Assembly (NCBI RefSeq): GCF_954871325.1
Contig: NC_088775.1
Span: forward strand, 65,697,561 to 65,761,560
DNA length: 64,000 bases
Direction: 5' to 3'
Source: Gordionus sp. m RMFG-2023
Taxonomy: Eukaryota; Nematomorpha; Gordioida; Chordodea; Parachordodidae
The notes under the pieces are model-generated. The model made no database searches. It was given only the letters and a program-made list of their open reading frames with translations, and had not been told where the DNA came from. The position numbers and the translations under genes were made by a program. Below, piece by piece: positions 26,001 through 38,000 of the stretch (within the stretch, counting starts at the first letter, position 1; the number at the start of each line of letters is the position of its first letter).

Positions 26001-29000
26001 ATTTAAAGAATTGTATAAATGCTACTCAGCAGCCATCATCATTAGAATACCAACGGCTTCTTGTGTGGCCTCTTTCTCTACAATAAAGAGAGTTCTATCA
26101 GCACTAGAGAGTCGATGAAAGATCAACGTAAGCAATATTTAGTATTGATGGCTTATGAAAAAAAATAAGATAAAATTTACCCTTTAATTCATTTATGTTA
26201 TTATTTAAAAATAAAAATCGTCGAATTATATTATAGTATTATTTAGTATATTCATATTATAGTATTATTTTGTATTCATATTACATTAATAAATTTTTAA
26301 TAAAAATTCTATGAATGCTTAATTATTTGTTTTATTTTAAAAAAATAGTAGCCCCCTCAAGTAAGCAGCTGGCCCCCCTAGCTGAAAATTCCCGGCTATG
26401 GCCCTGATTTTACATTTAATAATTTATTTTTATTAGATTAAAAAGATTATTAAATGGAATATATTATATATAATTAAGGTATCGTACCGCTTGTACTGTT
26501 ATAATTAGGTATTTTGTCGAATATAATCTAACATTGTTTTTTAATTTACATTTTTCGCATATTTCTTTTTTTTAATATTAATTTTAGAATTTCTTTTTTT
26601 AAATTAATTTTTAAACGCCTAAACTGTAAACCAGGGGTTCGAACCGAACTGAACCGCTAAACCGGAATGAACCGTTATGATTTTCTGAACTGTAACCTTA
26701 ACCGAACCGTTATAAAGAAAATATAAAAAGAGCGAACCAAACCGTTATAAATATTTTGAACCGGTTTAAACCGGTACAAAAAGGTTTTAAAAAATAATTA
26801 ATTTTAAATTATTAATCTAAATTTTAATTTTCCTTGGGGGAAGTTTTTAAATTGGTGATTTCTTTTCAAATTAAATATTTTTTTATTATCAACATTATAT
26901 ATCAATTAATACCAAGTTTTTTGTTTTTTTTCTTTGAATACTTATTTTATTAGAGATTAGGCTAATTATCTGTTAATTAGATAAGATATCTTAAAATCAC
27001 ACATAATTATTCTTGGCTAAATTAACAAGTTTATATATATAAGTTATTAATAAGCTTTTATAATAATACTTGCTAATAATTTAAGAAAAAATTAAATAAA
27101 TCTACTATTAATAACTAACATCTAATAGAAATCAAGTACTTTTTACATTCATTTTTATATTATATGGTTTATTTTTTATCTCATTATAAAAACTTGGATC
27201 ATTGAATTTAAATGACAATAAATAAAATGGTCAGCAATATTTTAATGATATGATAATTTTTTATTTATAATCATATTGTTTTTTTAAATTCAGAATTCTA
27301 ATATGCATTTAAGTCATTATAAATTATTTATTAAAATAATATTTTTAACATTTGAAGAAAGAGAGATCGCCAGAAAACATCTTTGTAAAACTTGGAACTT
27401 GATACAAAGTCTAAATAATCAGAATATTGAAATTCTAAATACTATGCCTAGGTGTTCGTATTCGAAAGATAATTTAGATGATGATTTTGAAGATTTATTT
27501 AAGTCGCATAAAAGTCTTAATAAGAATAATTCTCAGGGCATAGAAAATTATAATAAATGTATAGAAATAGAATATATAATTCGGTCATTTGATAATATAG
27601 AGAGATTAGAAAAAGATACAAATCTTTTGAATTATTGGGAACATGTAAAGAATAGTATGCCAGAACTTTATAAGTTAGCTATAAATGTGCTAGCAGTTCC
27701 AGTTATGCAGGTATTCGTAGAAAAAGCATTTTCTAGCCTTAAGTTTATACTCTCTGCGCAGGGGACTAAATTAAATCCTGAAATATTATAAAATATTTTA
27801 GTCATCCGTTCTAATTCTCTTTTTAAACATAAATAGTATACCTTTTATTATATTTATGTGTTATTTTATTCATCATTGTATTTACTCATGTTTGTTTTTA
27901 TCTTATTTATGAAATAAAAAAAATTAATTTGTCTAATTTATATTTACTAAGTTTAATAAAAATATCTATTAGATTATCATGGTTAAATTAAATAAGGAAT
28001 TATAAATTGAAAAGATTTTTCTCTAAAATTAATATATACATGGTTAATGATTAATTTTTTTTAAATCAAATTTATAAAAACCGAAATGAACCGTTATAAA
28101 TTATAAACCGAACCGATATGAATTTTTTTTAAAAAACCGAAATGGAACAAAACCTTTATAAAATTTTAAACTAAAAACCGGAACAAACCGAACCGTTATG
28201 CTTAACGGTTCGAAACCCTGCTGTAAACCATGTGGACATGATAAAAAATATATAAACGGATCTAATCAGACTTCCTCAAATTTTATTAAACATTCAAAAG
28301 TAAATATTTTATTTTTTTTAAATTTATTTATATAATGTTCTTGATATAACTTAATTGTAATAAATAATTTAATGGCCAACATAACACACATAGAAAAAGC
28401 TAGACCATTCTACCCTATTTTGAAGAAATCTCGAGGGTAAGGTAATATTTGTTTAGGTAAAATCATGATTTAGTAGTTTTTAAAAAATCACCTGAATCGA
28501 GGTTTTAAACGACATTACTTGTATGTCAGATACTTCTTTAGAAAAAATGCAGCATCTTCTATCTTTCTAATTTTCCCCAAGTATCTTATATCTTAGAAAG
28601 TTTGACAAGTATTTGCATTCGAATCAGAGATGTGTAGGCCCGAGCCGTATTTTAATTTTTTTAAATATACCCAACCAGGCCTAGAAAAAAAAATTTTTTT
28701 TTAAATACCCGAGCCGGGGCAGTATTTTAAAACGACTATTTAAAATTGCGATTATTAGCTATAAAAATTAAAAATAAATGTAATATATTTTTAAAAAATC
28801 CGGGCCGGGCCGTGGAAATCGTAATATAATGAATGCTTTTTGCCCAACCCTGCGTGCATGTCATTTTATAATCTTTTTGATATAATACCATAATTATACA
28901 TGTTAAAAATATAAATATTTTAAGCTAAAATTATCTGTATTTACTTATAATTCCGATTTCATAGGGAAGGGGAAATTTCTTGGATTTTATGAAATGTTTA

Positions 29001-32000
29001 GAACCGTATAGCCTGTAACCAAAAGAGTCCGGAGTTAATCGGTAATATTTATTGGCCGTTTGTATGCAATTTTCTATGTCGATATCTGAAAAATCGGAAA
29101 ATAGAAGGATAGCCTCATTGAAACCCGAGCTCATCAACGAGCCGCGTAACACGTTCAGAAGTGCCAGGCTTATAAATAACGGAAACGTTTCGTCTTTCAA
29201 TAAAATCGCGTCCCACAGGTGAAATATTTTTGGTAGAGGCAGAATATCTATAAAAAATATTGATAATATCCTCAGAACCCAAATATATTTTTTAAAAAAT
29301 AAAGGAATTTTCCGTATGCATATGATCCTTTTCCCAATGATTATGTAATTTAAAAACAAAATTAATGTAGCTAATCGACGAGTACATATTATGGACATAA
29401 ATTATTATTTTACGCGCGAAAACGGTCAAAAACCAAGGAATGGCGAATAATTCTGAATCAAAATTTATTTTGAGCATGCGCAGGTAGAGTCGTGGGTCGT
29501 GGAAAGCGATCAAACTATTGAAGATACCAAGGTATTCTTTGATGACGATCGAATTGTCCTTAAAGAAGAAATTGTGCAAGTATTTATCGATAAATTTTTC
29601 GAAGCAAGCATACGCCGTCCCTTGATTTAAATTTGTTTTATTAATAAGTTTACAAATTTGCCAAATAATATAAATTAATCGGATATAAGGGCCATTCCAC
29701 GTCAAATCGATCACGATTCGGCCGACCCCTTTTAAAATTGTTAAAAATTTCTGGAATTATATAGATAGGTAAATGAGTGAGAAAGCCGTTTATTTTAGCT
29801 CGCGAGCACACCTGGTTCTCGAGAAATAGGGGCTCAAAGGTACAAAAAAGAGCCACTTTGGAATCTGTAAAAAAATTTTTATATCTCAAAAACTATTTAT
29901 AGTAAAAAGAATTATTATATATCATTTTGTAGGTAAAGAAATTCTCTAATGGGCTAACAAAGAATAATAAATATTGGCGCCATTATAGCCTTTTAACATC
30001 AGGTTTACCTAAATTGCTTTACCTGTATTTTTAAGCAAAATAGTGAGTTTGTTTTTAAATTTTTTTTATTGCTTTTTATTTAGACACTAAATATATATAC
30101 AATATCAAAACCTTGGCGACGCTATCGACTCCAAAAATTGATAAAAAACAGATGGCGCTTTATGAAATTACGGATTATGGTTAAAATTTTGTTGCTATCT
30201 TATCAATAACCAGATATTTTCACTTTTTTGCTAAAAATAATTGATTTTCTATTAAATATACTAATTAACTGAGGAGCAGGGGCATATGCCCATTAGACAC
30301 TTAATAATGTAACAAATTCCCAATAATAAATATCTTTCAAATAATTTTTTTAATTTTTAAGGTATCTAGAATTTCATCGAATTTTTCATCATTTGATGAA
30401 GATAATGGTATAATTTTAGTCGTTAACTTTTTTTTACTCTAGATATTTTTTTCTTAGAATATTTCTTTTCACATAAGCGTTTTCTTTTAATGAGAGATTC
30501 ACCATTTGATTGTAGGGATATATTAATGTTATCAATAGCCTCTTGATTAATTATATGAAGGGGAGAATCAATATCTACATTGTCATTTGAAGTATAAGGA
30601 ATGTTTGGTAATTTTTGTCGCCATGAAGAGCATATTAACATATCTAAATTGAATGATAATTTTTTTGGGTCATCCAGGGTAGAATCTTTCTTAGATTCTC
30701 GCGATAATAAGCATGTCTCTGTAGATTAAATGGGTTGCAACATTTTAATATTTAGTACGTTCATCTGTAATCAGGGTTGTCATGTCTCCCCCCATCAGCG
30801 GGAGACACCCGCAATTTTTTAGTTTACACGCAGACATCTCTCTCCCGCAAAACTACCGCAATTGGAAAACTTCCGCAAAAATCTACCGCATTTTTTTAAT
30901 TTCTCCCGCAACTTTTTTTTTAGTATTTTAACGTTTTAAATATATAAATAATAATTTTGAGAGACATTAATTGATTTTTTTTATATTTTTAAAATAAATT
31001 TTAAATATTTATTCGAAAAACATGTCTAGTTTGTAAATTTCTTTCGATCCTGTTTTATTTTTATCCAATAATAAATCTTTCATTCAAATAAGTCAGTACA
31101 GGGGAGTATATCTACATCGATTGCAATACAAAAATATTCCCAAAAATAATAAAGATGCAACTACATTTGCTTAAATCGTATACATCTATTATGTAGTTCA
31201 ACATTCACAGAGCTATATCATCACAATGTGGGTCGAATCTTTTTCAAATGATATTTAACGACTCCAATATAAGTGCAAACCTTACTTGTGGCAGAAAAAT
31301 GAGCAGAGGTCAATTCTAGACGATTTGAAAGGCATCCATATGCAATTCTAGCAGATGCATCTAATAAGGGAAATATTAAAAAATTTCCTTCGATCCTTCG
31401 CTATTTCAACAAGAATAAGAACATTTCAATAAAACTGTTAAAAAATTTTCTTCGGATAGTGAAAAATTCAACAATATAGCTACCATATAATGGTAAATAT
31501 AGCTAATTCAGGGTTAGCAATGATTTGCATATCAGCTTTCTGCGCTGATAATGCCTCTGTAAATTTTGGCAAAAACCAAAGTTACCGAATTGAGGCAGCA
31601 TTAATGAATTAATATCAATTGGCTGTATATGCCATATACTACATAATTCTTACAAGAAGGCAATGAATGTATTATCTGTGGATGTCGAAATAATTGTGAT
31701 GAATTGTTTTAACGAATTTAGTTCATCAACTAAAAGAGTTATTGAATTAAAAGATTTGGTGAAGTGGTCTGACTTGGAATGGTGTGAGTTGTTGCGTTAT
31801 ATACCTATCAGGTGGTTGTCATTAATACCTGCCATATATAGAATTTTAAAATTTTACAAACCCTTAAAAAAATACTTCTTAAATAGAGATTTTAAAAGCT
31901 GTCCTAAAATTTTGAAAAATCAAAAGCATATTTGGACATGTAGGAAATCTACTTCATGCAGTTAATATTCAGTTGCACAAAATATTCTAAAAAAGATTCA

Positions 32001-35000
32001 CAAAATCAAGCTACAGCTCTGTTCATCTCTACAGTTAAAAATTGATAATAAATTTTATGGCGCTATTGCTAAAAATATTATATTAAAATGTTCAAATAAT
32101 ACTCTAATTAATACATTTTTAAATGAAGCAGATATTTTTATTAAGACAATTTCAGAATATTTACAATCAAAATTTGATTTTAAAAACTCTATTTACAAAT
32201 GTATAAATATTATGACCTTGAAACAGAAACCATCAATTCATGGTTTTTATAATTTAATAAATGTATTAAAACCGAAAGACATTTATGTCTTGTTTGAGGA
32301 GATTGTAATTTTCTCTATTTTTTATGATTCGCCAAAATACTTAAAGTTAGATGGTCTAAAAGCAGAGGAGAAATGGGTAGAATTTTTTCGTAATAACGAT
32401 AAATCCGTATGCTTGGAAAAAATATGCGAGTATGTCTTCTCCTTACCTCATTCTAATGCCTCATCCGAGCGCATTTTTAGACTGATGAGGACTACCTGGA
32501 AAAAGGAGAGAAATCGGATTGCTTTAACAACATTAGAGGCCGAGCTAATGATTAAACAAATATATAATATGTAATGCCAGGAATTTTATAAATATCTCAA
32601 TAACGACGGTAAACATTTATTTCTATTATTTAAATCTCAAATAAAATATAATTAAGTTTTAGCAATGGCTCTATAAAATTTATTGTCAATTATTAACTGT
32701 AAAGATGAACACATCTTCAGCATAATTTTGTGAACCTTTATTAATCTTCTGATTGCAACTACACATTAACAGCATGTAGTAGATTTCCTACATGTGAAAT
32801 CATTCCTAAATATACCTTATGCCATTCATTATTGAAAAAAATTTTCAAAATGTTAAAACAACTTTTATAATCTTTATTTGAGAAATATATTTTTAAAGGT
32901 TTATAAAATTTTAAAATTCTATCGATGGCGGGTAATAGGAACATATCGCAACCAACATTGTGCTGACTCAATTTTGTAAATACACTCTGTTTTTATCAAA
33001 TTCACTGAGGCATTATCAGATCAGAAAACTGACATGCAATTTATTGATAATCTCGAATCTGCTATATTTACCATTATATGGTTAGCTATTGTCTTTGGAT
33101 TTTTCATTATTTGGGGGAAAAAATTTAATAGTTTTATTCAAATGACCTTAATTTTGTTGAAATAGCGGAGGATCAAGGGAGATATTTTAATATTTCCCTC
33201 TTTAGATGCATCTGTTAGAATTGATGATGTATGACCATCTTTCAAATCGTCAAGAATTGACCTCTTGGATTTAGGTCTTAAAACATTGATGATAGCCTTG
33301 CTCATTTTTGTTCTACAAGTATAGTTGTCATTTATATAAGAGTTGGTTAAATATTATGGGATAAAGATTCTACCAACATTGTGATGATAAGTATCTCTGT
33401 GATTGTACTACAAGATAAGTGATTACAATTGCCGCAACTGTAGTTGCATCTGTATTATTTCTTATTTTTAGAGTACCTTATTATGTATTTAAACGTGATA
33501 CGTGATAATTAAGCGCATCCTATAATGTTATACACACACACGGTAGATTTCCGATTGCGGTCGTTTTGTGGGATATTCGCATAAAATATATTTTTAATTG
33601 TAAAATTAAAATCGTTTTTTTTAATAAAATTTTATCTTGTTTACATTCTTTTATATTTAAAAAAGATCATTGGTTTTTTTTAATTAATAAATTTTAATTA
33701 ATCAAAATGTTATTTTATTTTGAAAAATTGTTACCGACTTTGTATTGATATAAACTAATTATAAAAAATAATAGGCGGATAATTGAGTCAATTCAAAATC
33801 CCGGGCCCGCAAAAAAAATTATTTTAGCAATTTTTATATTTCTACCGCAATTTTCATATTTCTCCCGCATAATACCAAATTTCTCCCGCAATTTGAAAAT
33901 TTTGACCTGGCAACCCTGTCTGTGATATAGAATAAAATTTTAATTGATCTACACCTAGAATACATGTTTTTGCACTCTCCAAATCCAGATTGTTATTGGT
34001 AGACAGACGATAAAATTAATCTGAACGGACAGGTTAAATTATTTCGCAGAAAGAGAGATCGTTTTAAACAATTTATTTGTAAAATATAATCGAATATATG
34101 CCTAATAAAATATTCGTTTTTACTGCAGCTGTTATATATTATCGAGCTAATAAGTCATTCGCTCGCTATAGTAGCAAAGTAGAGATCTAAAAGATGTAAA
34201 ACATTTTAAGGATAGTGGGGGGGGGGGGAGTGGGGCAGAACTGGAAAATTTTATTCTTATAAAGGTATCAATATTTTTATTTTCCAAGAATAATATTTTT
34301 CAACCATTAGCGCCATCTCAATTTTTGGTAAAAATGTATATTTCGAAAAAGTAAATAGCGTTGCCAAGGTTTTGATATTGTATATATATTTAGCAAAGGT
34401 GTTTAAATAAAAAGCAATAAAAAAAATTCGAAAACAAACTCACTATTTTGCTTAAAAATACAGGTAAAGCAATTTAGGTAAACCGGATGTTAAAAGCCTA
34501 TAATGGCGCCAATATATTATTCTTTGTTAGCCCATTAGAGAATTTCTTTACCTACAAAATAATATATTATAAATTTTACTATAAATAGTTTTTGAGATAT
34601 AAGCATTTTAAAAATTTTACAGATTCCAAAGTGGCTCTTTTTTGTACCTTTGAGTCCCTATATCTCGAGAACCAGGTGTGCTAGCGCTAAAATAAACGGC
34701 TTTCTCATTCTTTTACCTATCTAAATAATTCCAGAAATTTTTAACAATTTTAAAAGAGGTCGGCCGAAAAAATGCCTTTTTTGATCGATTTGACATGGAA
34801 TGGCCCATAAATGGAATATTATTTATGCAGGACAAAAAAATCCGGGCCGGGCTGAAAATTTTTTTTAAAAAAAAATCTGGCCGGGCAGTATACAAATGGT
34901 ACCTCTGCAGGTCTCTGAAAAACTAAAATTTGACAAAAAATAACGAGTTCGGTTTTATTCAAAATAGGGCTTGATGGTTCCTCTTGTTTTGAATAGCCGG

Positions 35001-38000
35001 ACGGTCGTCTTTATTCAAAATTTTTACCTAATCATACATTTAATACAAAACACAAACCTACTTTGAAATCTTTCTTCTATCCCAATCTTCTCTCTCAAAT
35101 ATACCTTCATTCAGGAATAGGTTCTCTAATTGTAGGTGTCACGGAATTAAGACATTTTTAGACAAAAACCATTCCAATCTAGCAGATATACAACCAATTT
35201 TAAATGAATTACCAGGCCATCAGGCGTTCTTTTTACTTAAAAATTAGGGCATATAAAATTTTGCCAAGTATAAAAGTAATATTTAACGTATCCAAGGTCA
35301 TATATGCTATGATCAGCCCCAATCTTTCATTGCAAAAATAGCCTGTTCAAGAATGAGTTGCATATCCGCACAATGATGGAGGCTATTGTCAATATAAAAT
35401 TTTCAGACAAATTGTGGCTCCAGGTCAATCTTCCGTGTAAAAATGGTGGGATTAGTTTCCCTTCCATCTTTCCTCTCTCTTGCTGCTTTTATATCCTAGA
35501 TTAAGGAATTCAAGTTACATTCCAACTAATCATGATCTTGACCTAGAAAGTGTGAGCAATTGTCAATTTAGTGTTAGCAGATCCATTTCCACCCTTCAGA
35601 ATTGGTTTAATCAAATGTCGGTAATATTTAATTGGGAAAAAATTTGTAATTTATATCGATCATAAACCATTAATTCATTTATTCAAAAAAGATTATCGAG
35701 AATAAATGTTATCACCATGATTACAACGTTGGTTGTTATTAGTGGGAAGTTTCAATGTGGAAATTAGATATCGCCGAGGCAAAGAAAATTGTTTGCCTGA
35801 CATTTTATCCAGAATGGGATAGAGTGAAGAAGATCTCGACTTTAATAAAGATAAAGTAATGGATAAAGAAAGTATTGGTTTGTTCTCTTTCGCATATGCT
35901 AAAAAGTGGTCCCACAAATTGGGAAGATCTTAAATTCAATACTTTAAAAGATAAAGAATTGAGTCAAATAAAATTATTCTTAAGTGGAAAAATAATTGAA
36001 AGATTTATAAAAAAATGAAAAAGAATTGTCCGTGGTGAATGATTGTATTATACGGGGGAATAGGGCTGTAATTCCTTTTAAATTACGTGGTAAAATTGTT
36101 AATCTATTATATGCCGGACATCGTTGGGGTAAAGTAAAATTTTGGGCTCGTGAATTGTATGGTGGCCTGGTATGGGTAGTGATATTGAAGAAATTACAAA
36201 AAAATTTATTCCATGTAATACCTGTGCCTCTATGCCCTGCAAAGAAATGGGAAATGTGTGGCTAAGGTTTAATCAGCCTTGGGAAAGGGTCCAGGTGAAT
36301 TTCTTCGAATTGGATAAAAAAAACTATTTTTTAATTGTGGATTCATATTCCAAGTAGATTGAATATGAAGAACTAAATGGATTAACGACCAAGGTTGTTA
36401 TTAAATTATTAAAAAATTGTGGGCTAAATTTGGGATTCCAAAAACAATTGTATCTGATGGAGGTCCAGCGTTCATCAGTAAAAATTATAGACATTTCCGT
36501 ACTTCTTTACAAATAAGACATATGTTGGTCCACCATATCATCCTAGCTCTAACGGGTAAACTGAGAGACATAGTAAAAATTGGATTAAAAAAGCCAAATA
36601 CGAAAAAAAGATGAGATTTGGATGGCCCTGTTATATTAAAATAATTCAAAATATGAATTGTTTTTGGGTAGAAGAACCTAAGGGCCATTACATTTTTTAA
36701 AACCAAAGGGCAGTACTATTATATTACCCTGTGATAAAGTGAATATTAAGTTTCATATGGGACAAAATATATTGGCTCGTTTGTTCGACAATAAAAATAA
36801 AAAATAGGAAAAATGTCATATAGTAACAAATTTGGGATCCAAATCAATTTAGAAAATGGGGTTCTGGTTGTATGACATCGTCGTGATCATACACGGTCCA
36901 GATCCTAAACCCAAGATACATAATTCAATTAATTGCTGATCTGTTATTCTTAAATTATCAAGGTTTAAGACATTTAATTCAATTAATTGTTGATCTGTCA
37001 TCCATTATTTATAAGGGTTTAAAGATACTTAATTCAATTAATTGTTTGTAAGTGAATTGACTGATATGTTTATTCATCGAATATATTAAAGAAAAAGTTA
37101 ATTTCTTCACAAGTTTCGATCAGTTAAGAGATCAGTTGTTATTATATGCCAAGTAAAATAATAAAATTAATAAAAAATTTGATAATTCAAATGGCATATA
37201 TATGGTTATTTATGCAGTAGTGGAAATATGTTTATACCAATTGATATTTTTATCTATATAGTAATGTGATTTAAAATTGAGAAAAATAAAAGAACTGCAC
37301 TTGTGGAGTGATACCGCAAAACCTCATGTGTTGTTTGATTTAATTGTACAAAAGAAAATTTTTAGTGGAATATAACACTGTGAATTTACGTGTATAAATA
37401 AATTGTTGTTAAACACTGTTAATTAAAAGAAATTTTTTTTAATATGTGGTAAAAAAATTTTTTGTTCTTTCTTCTCAATGTGGCTTGTTAGAGATAAAAA
37501 TATTGAAATAGTGTTGATTGATTAAAAAAAATTTCCTTTGTATGGTTAACCCTATGTCATTTTTATTTAACTGTCCAACAAAATAATGTACAATCTTTTG
37601 TTATAGAAAAATTTTTTTGTCACAAAGTTTTTATGCATCAAATTTTATAATTGTATTGATATTTTAAAAAAAAAATTTTTTTAAATAAAATAATTTTTTT
37701 TAAATTAATTTATTAGTTTATAAATTTTTATAAATTGTCGTGTCTTGTATATCATTTTATCATCCAAACTCCCTCCCAAATGAAATTTAAATTAATAGTA
37801 GGTTACTTGATTCCAAAGAATGCCAACATGTAAATTCCGTCTGGGAATAAATCTTCAATAGTTAAAAAAAATGTCCAATTTTGTATAAATTGTCAGTCTG
37901 AGTGTCCATGCCAAAGAATACTACAATATAACAAAACAGCTTAGCCAGACAGCTTGGAAACAATATTCTATGATCATTGATCTTCTCACTTGACTGTATT

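Larger units (their letters stand above)
30772..33918 (+). mobile_element. hAT transposon with internal inverted duplication, 8-bp target duplication
   Basis: The ends are CAGGGTTGTCATGTCTCCC and GACCTGGCAACCCTG. The flanks are TCTGTAAT (30764-30771) and TCTGTGAT (33919-33926). CTCCCGCA motifs crowd both ends. Inside, about 31140-32070 (plus sense) and about 33480-32640 (minus sense) are two diverged copies of the same hAT segment facing each other, around a centre (32070-32640) with the transposase C-terminus. Each arm keeps pieces that the other has lost. Confidence 0.85.
29689..34806 (-). mobile_element. Long-TIR DNA transposon, copy 2, carrying a nested hAT
   Basis: The ends are GGGCCATTCCACGTC and GACATGGAATGGCCC. 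The flanking ATAA is identical on both sides (29685-29688 and 34807-34810). Terminal inverted repeats are about 545 bp (29689-30230 and 34250-34806), related to copy 1 at the outer edge but different inside. A remnant of the same transposase family (minus strand, 30423-30760) shows kinship. A 3.15-kb hAT has landed within it. Its left end is 69 bases from TBCK exon 3. Confidence 0.88.

Noticed and set aside
29621-29714. Upstream extension of the TBCK exon 3 reading frame, starting at an ATG at 29714
   Set aside because: It does not match TBCK, crosses the splice acceptor and lies partly inside the transposon TIR.
36900-37060. CRISPR-like array
   Set aside because: It has three diverged AT-rich units in a eukaryotic intron; this is a simple tandem repeat.
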